Assembly (NCBI GenBank): GCA_002049455.2 | Contig: KV919058.1 | Coordinates: 33,371 to 97,370, forward strand | Length of the DNA: 64,000 nucleotides | Source: Porphyra umbilicalis | Taxonomy: Eukaryota > Rhodophyta > Bangiophyceae > Bangiales > Bangiaceae | Reading direction: 5' to 3' | Part shown: one piece after another, positions 55,064-64,000 of the stretch | Layout of the letters: each line of letters opens with the position of its first letter | How positions within the stretch are numbered: position 1 is the first letter of the stretch | Notes under the pieces: generated by a model | The model's database searches: none | Told to the model about the DNA's origin: nothing | What the model saw: the letters and a program-made list of their open reading frames with translations, nothing else | Program-made: the position numbers and the translations under genes

Positions 55064-55394
55064 TACCCACACTCCTATGTGTCGCCACACCGACGAGGAG
55101 CTTCCGGATTGTCGACAATTCGTCTGACAGTTCTTGCAAGAGAGGAAATTTAAACACACAAGACGTGGAATTTCCCGTTCTCAGACGGAATACCGCGGTA
55201 TAAATGTACACGGGGATCCCGCGTATGTCTGTACCGGTATACCGCACGTGACGGGCTCGGCCAATGAAATCAACGTTACGTCGGTATACCGTCACACGGT
55301 CTGCAACTGCGAACGTGCCTGATGGATGCGATTCGATGCGATTTGATTGAGTTCTGTTCCGGCTCAGTCCGACAAAACTGAGCAGATTGCAATA

Positions 55395-56427
55395 CAGCCA
55401 ATATCCGCTTTTACGCGCTCCGGTTATTGTGCTTCTCACAAAATCTGGACTTCGGTGCATCAGCTTCCGTTACAAAATCACTGTTTTCCCTGGCCTTTAG
55501 GACAGGGTGCTCTCAAAGTGTAGTGATGCACACATATACTTAGATCAAGGGACTTGCTCTCCGTTTCAGAGGTGGCAGTCTGCATTCATGTCCTCAGGGA
55601 TCTGAGGGCGTGTCAGCGTTGGAAGGGTCGCGATGACCCTAAAAGCGAATAGAGTTACGCGGCTGAGAAGGACTGTCCTGCCACAAGGGTCACAGGGCCA
55701 AGACGGCGCCTGCCCCCCTGCCCCCCCCCACCGCCCCGAGTTGCGCGCGGCGACCACGTGCAGCGACTTCCGGGGTTCGACGAGCCCGCGATGACCCGCG
55801 GGTGATCGTGCCTGCGCGCCGGCTTCTGTTGCGGCGGCACGTCGGCGGTTTCTAACGCCATCTCGCGGCACGGTTAGAGGCGCCCCGTCGCGCGGTGGTC
55901 GATCCCATCCGCCCGCCCGTGCGCCATCTCGGCCGCGCGCAGGTGTGCTGCGCGGCGGGGTGACGGCCCCGCCCGTAGGCGTTGCACCACGCCGGCGGGC
56001 CGCCGCCGCCGCGGCGGCGGCGGCGGCACCCCTTTCCCCGCCCCACACCCCCCCCGCCACGGCAACGTGGCTGCACGTGCCCCCGTGCGTGCTCGCGGCC
56101 ATGGAGCCGGCCGGCTTCCCGGTATCTATGCGTCGCCGAGCGCGCCACCGCCCTGAAGGCCAGGGTATTGCACGTAGGTGCCTGGAATTATCGACTCAGG
56201 GGGCTGTTCATGATGCTGAAGCGGATGTTGCGGATCCAGTTTTTGTGGGAAGCACAATACATGACACCCTGCCATATGACTGGGAGAGCAATTATGTCCA
56301 GAATCGGTCCTCCTGCCACTGTGGAGCAGGAGAGAACTTATTTCTGGTCGCGGCGCGGACGTTTGAGACCACCAGTTCCTGCATGGCTGTACGCGCGCGG
56401 GGGTGATATATACGCGGATATTGACTG
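55395..56427. mobile_element. MITE family K, copy 2, containing R1
   Basis: TA (55393-55394) is followed by CAGCCAATATCCGC and GCGCTCCGGTTATT. The right end GCGGATATTGACTG precedes TA (56428-56429). It is about 331 bp without the R1 insert at 55488-56186. Confidence 0.82.
55488..56186 (-). mobile_element. R1 repeat element, copy 6 (699 bp, inverted)
   Basis: It runs from CCCTGGCCTTTAGGACAGGG to the inverted start GCACGTAGGTGCCTGGA, with the same internal blocks as the other copies. It is flanked by TTT and ATT (on the element's strand AAT and AAA). Confidence 0.85.
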
Positions 56428-56429
56428 TA

Positions 56430-57300
56430 GTGTACTGTGTTCCCTGTAATCTGTCACATATTTTTGGGACGAGCCCTCATTGGTCAGCTCTGCCAGATGG
56501 CTCATTTTCTCCGCCTCAAGAAACGACCTTGAAGGGGTTGTAAGCCATTCATTTTTTGCAACGTGGACTCTTCCAGCTCAGCACAATCACAGAGTACAGT
56601 AGTGATGCTGGATTAATTTCCTATGCTTCCAGGAGCAATTGTACGGCGAGCCATCCAAAGGTCCCCGCTGAAACGTCACTTGCGCGCTGCTGGGGCCATT
56701 CTGAGGGGATGCGGTCAGGCCTGTCTGCGCGGGGGGGTCTGCCTGTCTTCTGGCAGCCGCCCGCCGCCGGGGCGGCCGAGAGCCAGGAGCCAAGCGTGTG
56801 CCCCGTGCCTCGCTCGTGCGCGGCGCCAGCGCGACGCCCCCGGCGCGCTCGCCCCGCTCTCCACGCCCCACCGTGGCCGCCGCTGTCCCCCCGACGTGCG
56901 CGCCCGCCACCCTCCCAGTGTCCTCCCTCCTCTGCAGTGGTGGTGGTGGGTGCACCCCGCGGGGAGCTTGCTGCTTGTCCCGTCCCAACCGGCACACGTC
57001 GGTGGCGGCGGGGGGGTGGTGTGGGGTTGCGGCTCGCATTGCGTCTTGTTGAGTGGTGTCCCACGTGCTTTTTTTTCTCTTTTTTTGAGCGACTGTCGCC
57101 TTGTATGCCTCTTTGCTTGGTGCTATTTTCTCTGCGGCGGGTGGCTGTGGTGTGGGGGCTTGACGACGGTCGAGCGGGTTGGCGCTCCCAGCCGGTGGCG
57201 TGACGGTGTCGTTGCGCTTGGCGTCGCGGCGGTTGCCGTCTGGCGCGCGCCCGCCCGTGCCCCCCCACCACACGCGCCCGTGCTCTACGGGGCGATAACG
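56430..57300. other. Upstream region of the E2 gene
   Basis: No separate gene was recognised. 56690-57060 is GC-rich; 57070-57130 has T-runs. It probably holds the promoter and 5' UTR of the E2 gene. Confidence 0.45.
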
Positions 57301-59239
57301 ATGAGCTCCAGCAGCAGCGCCCCGTCGTCGGCCCCCCCGGCGGTGGCGGTACCGCCAGCGGCAGCGACGGCCACATCTGGCGGCCGCAGCACGGCGGGCT
57401 CGAGTGGCGGCGGTGGCGGCGGCGGCAGCGCGTCGGTGGCGGCGCCTGCGGTGGCACTGGCGGTCCCCGTAGTCTCTTCCAAGGGGAAGACCAGCTCCTC
57501 GGCGGGGGGAGCGGGTGGGTCAGCCCGCGCCGTGGCGGGCCGGTCGGGCACCAACCGGATCTCCAACAGCTGTATCCTGCGCATCCAGCAAGAGATTACG
57601 CAGCTGATACAGGAGCCGGTACCTTTTATCTATGTTGAGCCAGATGAGGAGGACATCACCCACATCCAGGCGCTGATCATTGGGCCGTTGGAGACCCCGT
57701 ATGCTGTAGGTTTTGCGGCCCATGTTTTTTTTTGTGGGGAGGCGTTGCCGCAAGGTGGGGCTGAGAGGTTTCGGCCGTCGCTGTTGGGAGCAAGGGGGCT
57801 GCGTACCGAGAGGATGGGGCACGTTTGCGCCAAACGCGTGGTGCCGCTGTTCGCGCATGCATATGCTGACATTGGGTCTTGACTGTTCCTGCTGCGGTGT
57901 GTTGTGCGGTACTCGTGTACACCCTTGCCTGCTTGGCCTGCCCCTCTCACTGCCGTGCACTGTCCGTCGCACTTGATCGCCGGTGGCTTCCTGGCTGCAG
58001 GGTGGCATGTTCCATTTCGACATCCGGGTGCCCCCCGAGTATCCGTACAAGCCCCCACAAGTGAACCTGCGCACAACGGACGGGGGGCGGGTGCGCTTCA
58101 ACCCCAACCTGTACGCCACTGGCCGGGTGTGCCTGTCCATCCTCGGCACGTGGGAGGGCCCCGCTTGGTCGTCGGCTGAGTCCCTCTCCTCTGTGCTGCT
58201 CTCTATCCAGTCGCTTATGTGTGCCAAGCCATACCACAATGAGCCGGGCTTTGAGAACGTGCGCGATGCGGCCGCCGTGACGCGCTACAACGAGTACATT
58301 TCCTACGAGACGCTGCGGGTGGCAGTAGTCGGCATGATTGACGCCCCAACCTGCGGCGACGCCTTTTCGGACGTGATGGAGCGCCACCTGTTGCTGTGGT
58401 TTGACATGTTCCATCATGCGTGTGTGGAAGCGGCGGGGCGACTGGAACACAGCACGTACAATGACAAGTTCTCCTCTGCCCGAGGCACATACAAGTTTGG
58501 GGAGGTGGCAGAGAAGCTGCTGGCTGCGCGGGAGCGCATCCTCACCCGCCTGACGAGCGTGCAGCGGCCGCGGCCGCTGTTCTCTGCGGCGTCTCAAGTT
58601 CCAGGGGTGGCGACCGCGGACGGCACGTCGGGGTCGCCCGCCCCCCCCTCCGGCTCCCCGGCACACCCGTCGTCTGCGCCCTCGGAGGCAGGCAATGGCG
58701 CCGATGGCGGGGCTGGCAATGGGGCCACGGCCACGCCCGTCGTGGTGGACCCGCACGCAACGGAAGTGTCGGCAGACGCGGTCGCCTACGCGACGGAGCG
58801 CCTCATCGACGAGCACCGCGCGCTGTCGGTGAACCCACCGGCGGGCGTGTCGGCATCGCCTCGCGACCCCGCATTCCCTTTCGTGTGGGACGCCACGGTG
58901 AGTGGCCCCGAGCGGTCGCCGTGGGAGGGTGGCCTGTTTGCACTCGAGGTCTATTGCGCCGCCGACCACCCTGCTCGCCCCCCGTTTGTGCGGTTCGCCG
59001 CTGGCAGTGAGATGCCCATGTTCCACCCCAACGTTACCCCCGACGGGATGATTCCGGCGCTCGCCTGCGTCAATGCGCGGTGGAACCCGGCGACGAAGCT
59101 ATCGGCTGTGCTTGTGGCCCTGCAGCAGCTGCTGGGAACGCCGGATGCGACGTACGCGGTCAACACCGCAGCGGCCAAGCTATTTGCCAATGACAGGAAA
59201 ACGTATGAGCGGAGGGCGCGGAGGATTGCACAGGGTTGA
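57301..59239 (+). CDS. UBE2Z-like ubiquitin-conjugating enzyme with a second UBC-like domain
   Basis: Exons are 57301-57705 and 58001-59239, giving 547 residues. The 295-bp intron (GCT|GTAGGT ... CTGCAG|GGT) is phase 0 and joins ETPYA to GGMFHFDIRV, as expected for the UBE2Z family (GPFDTPYEGGFF in animals). Residues 1-85 are a disordered Ser/Gly/Ala leader. Domain 1 (about 86-240) has RFNPNLYATG, catalytic Cys179 in GRVCLSILGTW, GPAWS and PYHNEPGFE, typical of E2Z, which in animals takes charged ubiquitin or FAT10 from UBA6. A Pro/Ser/Gly linker follows. Domain 2 (about 390-547) has PPFVRF, MFHPNVTPDG, WNPATKLSAVLVALQQLL and a C-terminal helix, but the catalytic position reads Pro487 in GMIPALAC; a Cys lies four residues later. 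It probably acts in cytosol or nucleus. Confidence 0.94.
57706..58000 (+). other. Intron of the E2 gene
   Basis: The donor is GT in ATGCT|GTAGGT and the acceptor GGCTGCAG|GGTGGC. Removal restores the E2 core exactly between TPYA and GGMF. Confidence 0.92.
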
Positions 59240-59737
59240 GGCACGCGCGCGCTCCCGCGGCCTGGTTTCGTTTTCGTGTTGCGTTGTGCGCATGCATGTG
59301 TGCACCGGCTCATGGTCGTCCCATCTGGTCGGTGCGAACCACGACTGGAGTTGCGCCGACTCGTGTTGCTGCGTTTTTTCTGTTTCCCACGAGTCCTCTG
59401 TTATGTTTCTATGTGCTCTTGTTTACGTGTGTAGCGTACGGCCGGAGCGTCACTGCGGGCGTGTCCAGCAACTGGTCACAACGTGGCCACCATCCTCGAG
59501 TTGCTTTGCCTTGTACTTTTTGGTTGGCCATCTGCGTGTGCCCCGCTTCCATAACTGCTGGACACTTCCTCTACACGGCTCTTGACTGGTGCCGCTCTGG
59601 GCTTGGAACGCGCCGGCCAACGAGCCGCCTATGTTCAAGTTTGTCGAGTGGCTCCCACCAATCATTCATGTGCTCTCCCCTCCCCGCCCGCTCCCACTGG
59701 CCCCAGTGTTCCCACACACCGCCGCTCCACACCGCAC
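59240..59737. other. Convergent intergenic region (E2 and D27-like 3' ends)
   Basis: 498 bp separate the two stop codons. It is likely made up of two 3' UTRs. No gene or repeat was recognised. Confidence 0.6.
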
Positions 59738-60628
59738 TCACTGCTTGCCTCGGTCCATCGCCGCCGCGTCGTTGCCTGTGCACCTCCGCCCCGCCTCCAC
59801 CCGCATGCGCTGTTGAGCCACCTTGCACTGGCCCATGCAGCCAGCGTCAAAGGCCGGGTCCTCCGCCACCGGCGGGGGCTTGGTACCGAACGAAAACTGG
59901 CACTCAAAGGTATCATAGTTGGGCTGCATCCACAGGTCCACGCCGAGCCCCTCCTTGAGGAACGTCTCGGTCGGCACCTTGCAACCGTTGACGCAGGTAC
60001 TCACGCAGCCGGTAGCTTCCAGGTAGCGGCAACGCTCGACGAGGACGCCCTTGCCGCCCTCGTTGAGCGTGTTGGGCCCCATCAACCAACGACTCGTCAA
60101 GGACGTGACGGCGGCGTTGAGACGCGCAGAAACGCCCGGCAGGGCAACCGCAAAGGAGTTGCGGAAGGCGACCAGAATCCACTCAGGGAAAAGGCTGTAG
60201 AGCACCCGCAGGGAGCCAGCAGTCAGGTCACGAGGGCGGTTGTTGTACTTGGCAGACAGGGCCGACACCAGCTCCATGGAGCCGTTAAAACCCGGTGAGA
60301 GGTTCGCGGGCGGGGGGACAGGCGCGAGCTCCTCGATGAGGGCGTTGCGAAAGGCCGACAACAAGACGCGGGAGCGGAGCTCCTCATCAATGGCCGTGTA
60401 GTCAGGGGGGGCGTCGGTCGGGCCCCGGACCTCCAACGGCGCGTTGGACGGCGTCCGCGGCACCCGCACCACGGGGGGTGGTGAGGAGCCGGCGGACGCG
60501 CTCATGGACGCGGCGTGCCGCCGGGGAGCACCACAGACGCGGGGCCTTCCAGCCAGCGATGTACCAGTGGAGGTCGCAACCAGACGCCGGGGGGTGACCG
60601 GCGCCGCGGCCGGGGCGAGGAACGCCAT
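59738..60628 (-). CDS. D27-like (DUF4033) protein, probable plastid carotenoid isomerase
   Basis: This is a 296-residue protein from the first ATG in frame (60628). The N-terminus MAFLAPAAAPVTPRRL and a Ser/Thr/Arg-rich stretch to about residue 45 resemble a plastid transit peptide with the early Phe typical of red algae. The family signature lies near residues 197-225: VERCRYLEATGCVSTCVNGC then KVPTETFL, followed by GVDLWMQPNYDTFECQFSFG, PPPVAEDPA and a final CMGQC, which is the D27 arrangement. Plant D27 is an iron-dependent beta-carotene 9-isomerase feeding strigolactone synthesis; other family members isomerise carotenoids at other positions, so the exact reaction here is open. The stop is TGA at 59740. 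It converges with the E2 gene and shares an 817-bp divergent upstream region with the Myb gene. No intron is needed. Confidence 0.9.
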   Translation of the reverse strand: MAFLAPAAAPVTPRRLVATSTGTSLAGRPRVCGAPRRHAASMSASAGSSPPPVVRVPRTPSNAPLEVRGPTDAPPDYTAIDEELRSRVLLSAFRNALIEELAPVPPPANLSPGFNGSMELVSALSAKYNNRPRDLTAGSLRVLYSLFPEWILVAFRNSFAVALPGVSARLNAAVTSLTSRWLMGPNTLNEGGKGVLVERCRYLEATGCVSTCVNGCKVPTETFLKEGLGVDLWMQPNYDTFECQFSFGTKPPPVAEDPAFDAGCMGQCKVAQQRMRVEAGRRCTGNDAAAMDRGKQ

Positions 60629-61445
60629 CGCTTCACTGGCTGCCACGGCAAAGTCCAGTGCTTGTTGAGCAGCCGTCCACAAAACGAGGACGAGGCGGAA
60701 GAGCGATAGCAGAGGCGACTCGAGACGGCAGGCGAGACACAGAGGGAGGTGAAGATGAACAGGTAGCGTATGAGGAGGTATTGTCCGTCCCTACAGGCCG
60801 CGTGTGGAGTGGCAGGGTGGAAGGATGATGGCGGCGGACGTGCCAGGTGCGTAGAGATGGGTGGCAAACAGGTCTCTTGCACGAGATCCAGAGACAAACA
60901 GATAGGGCGGGCTACAAGAAAAAGATGCTCTTCGCGCACCACTCGTCAGTTTGTGACGGATATGATGGAATTTGTGGTCGAACTCGCACAGATGCCTCAA
61001 TGGGGGGTGTCAGAGCAGGTGTGAGACGAACACGGAAAAAAACAGGGACCATCGGCGCTGCGAGACGACAGCGGGCCTGGCGGGACCTTCGAGAGGGTCG
61101 TGGCGCGACGCGAGCGGGTGGTGGTTCCGTTTTCTGGACCAACCAATTGCCTGTTGCTGCCTTTTTTTTTTCTGTTTCGGCGGCACCCAGGCGCCGCCGC
61201 TCGTGTGTGCCGCCAGCGCCAGTCGTGCGCGTGACCCCTGTCTGTGTGTTGTGTGTGCGCCGTCGGCGAGGGGCGCAGAGCGACGTGATATGGGGGCCGT
61301 GGCGCGCACCAGCGGGCTGCACGGTCGTGCGCGTGCGGTTGGGTCCGCGGCAGGCCGGTGGCCGGCTGCAGCATAGGTGGGGGGGGTGGTTGGCTTGGCG
61401 GCTGCGGTGGCCTCTCCCCGCCGCGTTGCCCCCTCGGCGGACGAG
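60629..61445. promoter_or_regulatory. Divergent upstream region between the D27-like and Myb-like genes
   Basis: These 817 bp lie between two outward-facing starts. They contain a T-run (about 61161-61170) and ordinary mixed sequence. No clear TATA box was identified. Shared regulation is possible but unproven. Confidence 0.5.
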
Positions 61446-62860
61446 ATGGACAACATGGAGCAGATGGAGCCAACGTCTTTGGCGGGGGCGACCGCCCAGG
61501 CGGCGGCGATGGCAGCGGCGGCGACCGCCGTCGGGCGGGGGGGCGGGAACGGCCGCGGCTCATGGGGTGGCGGCGGCCTCGGCGGATACGGGTCAATGGC
61601 GGGTGGCGGCGGCGGCGGCGGGGGCGGCGGCGCTGCCCACCGGGGCTTGGGTGGCTCGGCCGATGTGGCGTCTATGGCAGCGGCAATGGGCGGCGGTGGC
61701 CCGCCGGGCGTGCCCGGACACACCGATCGGCGAGACCGGGGGGAAGTGCTGCCCGACGGCCTCGGCGGCGGTGGTGGAGGCGGCGGCGGCGGCGGCGGCG
61801 GCGGCATGCTGCTCGATGACGGACTCGGCGGCGCGGGGCTGCATCACAGCGGCAGCGGGGGTGGATTACCCCCTGCCAGTGCCGCCGCCGGCGGCAGCGG
61901 CAATGGCGGTGGCGGCAATGGCGCTGGGGCGCCGAGCCCCCAGCTCATGGCCCGGCTCGTGGCGGAGAATAGCCGGTTGACGCGGTCCAACATGCACCTC
62001 CACAGCCAAGTTTCCATGCTCCACGCGCGGCTCGCCCGCGCCGAGAATGTCACGGCTCAAGCAGGGCGCTTGTTGTTCAAGTACCGCGAGCGGCTGCTGG
62101 TGACGTTTGAGTCGGACGCCCTCGATGGGGGCGCGGAGGCGCCCGGCCGACCCCGCTCGGGCGGCACCGCGTCGCCGGCGCGGGACGGCACGGGGGCGGG
62201 GGGTGCCCCCGACGGCCGCCGCGTGCCCGTCCACCCCTCTGCGCACGGCGGTGGCGGCGGCCACCCGTCGGCAGAGCCGACGACCGTCGAGCGGGCGGCC
62301 GCTGCTGCGGCGGCGGCGGCGGGCTTGCGCATCCCCATGCCCCCCCTCCCCCCGCCCGTCGCGTCGGCGGGCAGCACCGTTGCGGTGGCCGGCGGCGGCC
62401 GCGGCGATCGGGGCGGCGGGGAGTACATGGTCGCCACCGCCCCCGCGGTGCCGCCACCGCGCTACTCCCCGCGGGGCTCCGCGGCGGGCACGCCCGCGCT
62501 GCCGCGTAAGCGGCGGAGCGCCGCCGACAGGGCCGGCACCACCTCCGAGTCGTCCGACTCGCACCGCAGCCGCTCCCCGTCGCGTGGCGGCGGCGGCGGA
62601 CACGGCGGCGGCGGGAGCGGCGGACCGGCGGCGGCAGACGGCGGGCGTGGCAGCGGCTACACGTACCACTTTGGGGAGGGTCACGCGCCGTTTGCGCTCG
62701 CCGTCGGCTCGGGCGCGGGGGGGTACGCGGGGGAGGGCGACGCGGACGCGCCAGCGGCGCCGCCGCCGCCGTCGCGGCGGGCGGCCGACGGGGCGCCGCC
62801 AAAGCGCGGGCGCGGGCGGGGGCGCCCGCGGGGGAGTGGCAAGGCGCGGCTGTCGACAGG

Positions 62861-62901
<41 letters not shown>

Positions 62902-64000
62902 CGGGGCTCGCTGCTTATGGTCCGACCACCCCCGTTGGCGGCGGGCGGGCGGGCTCGGCCGCCTCTGCCGCCGCCGGTACCGCGTCGGGGGTGTCGTCGG
63001 CGGGCGTCGACGCCCCCCTGTCTGCGACGGGGGTCCCTGCACCCGGCGCCCTCGTGCCCGGCGTCACCCCTCCGACGCGGCGGCGGGTCAAGCGCTCCTC
63101 GTCTGTGTGGTCGGAAGCCGAGGAAGCGACCTTCCTCAGCCTCTACGCGACGCACGGGTGCCGGTGGCAGGTCATCCAAAAGTTTATGCCCCACAAGAGC
63201 CGCCAACAGATCCAAAGCCACGGCGCGTACATGATCCGCCTCGGGCGGGTGACCAAGCACAAGTCGGCCCGCAAGCGCGGGGGGGGCACCCCGGGGGGGG
63301 AGAGTCGCGCCGCCTCGGCGTCGGCGGCGGCGGCGATGGCGGCGGCGGCGGCGGCAGAGGGCACCGCCGCCGTCGGCGCGCGGCTCGACGCGGAAGCCGA
63401 CGCTGCCGCGCGGCTGGCGTCCGCGTCGGCCGCGTCCGCGTCGGCGGCGGCGGCGCGGCTGGCGTCGCGCGCGCTCCCGGGGGGGCCCCCGGCGGAGCCC
63501 CTCGTGCCCTGGTGGGAGCGCGACGGCGTGGCCGGCGACGGGGGTGCGGGCGCCGCTGCCGACGGCAGCGTCGTTGCCAATGGCGACGGCGGGGAGCCGG
63601 GCGGCGGTGGCGGGAATGGCGGCGGCGTTTTGGACGGCTTGGAGGACCCGGCGGCGGCGGACCCGGCGGCCGCGGCAGTCGCTGCCGCCGCGGGGCTCGG
63701 CACTCCTGGGCGGCAGACGCCGGGTGGCGTCAAGGTCGAGGGCGGCAGCGGGGGTGTGCGCGGCTCGGGAGGTCGCGGTGGCGGTGGTGGCGGTGGCGGC
63801 GGCGGCGGCGGCGTCGGGGGCGGTGGTGGGGGCGTTGCCGCCGACGATGGGCTGGGTTTGGGCGGCGGCGGGGAGCCGCCGGGGGTCCGACCGCCTGGCG
63901 TGGCGGGGGGCGCTGGCCCGCCTGGCGGTGGCGTCGGCGGCTTGGCCGGTCCGCACGGGGGGGGGTGGACGACCTGCACGCCCCGCTCGATGGGCGGGCC
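61446..64000 (+). CDS. Myb/SANT (SHAQKYF-like) regulator with coiled coil and AT-hook, 3' end off the window
   Basis: The frame is open from the ATG at 61446 to the window edge (851 codons, no stop). I read it codon by codon because it has no stop inside the window. The Gly/Ala-rich N-terminus is followed by a coiled coil at about residues 165-220 (LMARLVAENSRLTRSNMHLH, SQVSMLHARLARAEN), a Ser/Arg patch (SDSHRSRSPSR), an AT-hook near residue 452 (KRGRGRGRPRG) and a Myb/SANT domain at about 549-605: SSVWSEAEEATFLSLYATHG, CRWQVIQKFMPHKSRQQIQ and SHGAYMIRLGRV, where SHGAYM stands in the place of the plant SHAQKYF motif. Gly- and Ala-rich low complexity follows. It is probably a nuclear DNA-binding regulator; targets are unknown. 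Confidence 0.82.

Noticed and set aside
60629-60682. An extended N-terminus for the D27-like protein starting with GTG
   Set aside because: The upstream 18 codons lack an ATG. The ATG at 60628 gives a natural transit-peptide start.
62107-63956. Long ORFs of up to about 700 codons overlapping the Myb gene in other frames
   Set aside because: They are Arg/Pro/Ala shadows of the Gly/Ala-rich coding frame that contains the coiled coil, AT-hook and Myb domain.
1-64000. Bacterial, viral or organellar origin of the window
   Set aside because: Spliceable introns, a TATA box, E2, PI-PLC and Myb genes and many TA-flanked MITEs point to nuclear eukaryotic DNA. No viral capsid or polymerase and no organellar gene was seen.

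Overview
The window looks like nuclear DNA of a GC-rich, intron-poor eukaryotic alga. Eukaryotic origin is seen directly: GT/AG introns whose removal joins reading frames exactly, a TATA box upstream of a Kozak-like ATG, a ubiquitin E2, a Myb-type factor, and many TA- or TTA-flanked DNA transposons. A plastid is inferred from a D27/DUF4033 carotenoid-isomerase-like protein whose N-terminus (MAFLAPAA...) has the early Phe typical of red-lineage transit peptides. High GC, few introns and an Ala/Gly/Pro-rich proteome suggest a bangiophyte red alga (Porphyra/Pyropia-like). That assignment is an inference, and a GC-rich green or secondary alga is not excluded.

Left part (1-24 kb): a repeat-rich stretch with three host genes: a small secreted PAN/Apple-like protein (3.07-3.41 kb, +), a secreted Ig-like plus double PAN-like protein (7.94-9.22 kb, -) and a PI-PLC X-domain phospholipase with one clear intron (19.5-21.4 kb, -). 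Between them lie three 628-bp copies of one MITE, several copies of a GC-rich element labelled R1 here, and a four-level nest of MITEs at 9.9-11.4 kb whose insertion histories can be read base by base.

Middle part (24-56 kb): a transposon graveyard. It holds an apparently intact Tc1/mariner element with DD34E transposase, terminal inverted repeats and TA target duplication (24.1-25.6 kb). There are two related pogo-type elements with a very long linker before their C-terminal domain, one carrying a nonsense codon plus a frameshift (29.7-32.5 kb, -) and one a single frameshift (43.9-46.4 kb, +). Two further pogo-like transposases sit at 34.6-36.5 kb (decayed) and 49.2-50.9 kb (catalytic triad present). 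A PIF/Harbinger N-terminal fragment lies at 51.6-52.1 kb, among many MITEs and foldback hairpins. One host gene sits here, a three-TM membrane protein of unknown function (40.7-42.6 kb, +).

Right part (57-64 kb): a compact host-gene cluster. A UBE2Z-like ubiquitin-conjugating enzyme with an unusual second UBC-like domain (57.3-59.2 kb, +) converges on the D27-like gene (59.7-60.6 kb, -). That gene is divergent from a Myb/SANT (SHAQKYF-like) regulator with coiled coil and AT-hook, which runs off the right edge (61.4 kb onward, +).

Long homopolymer G or C runs are frequent, and frame changes in several otherwise good genes fall inside such runs. Many long overlapping ORFs in the GC-rich stretches are artefacts of base composition and were not annotated. 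No rRNA, tRNA or CRISPR features were recognised.
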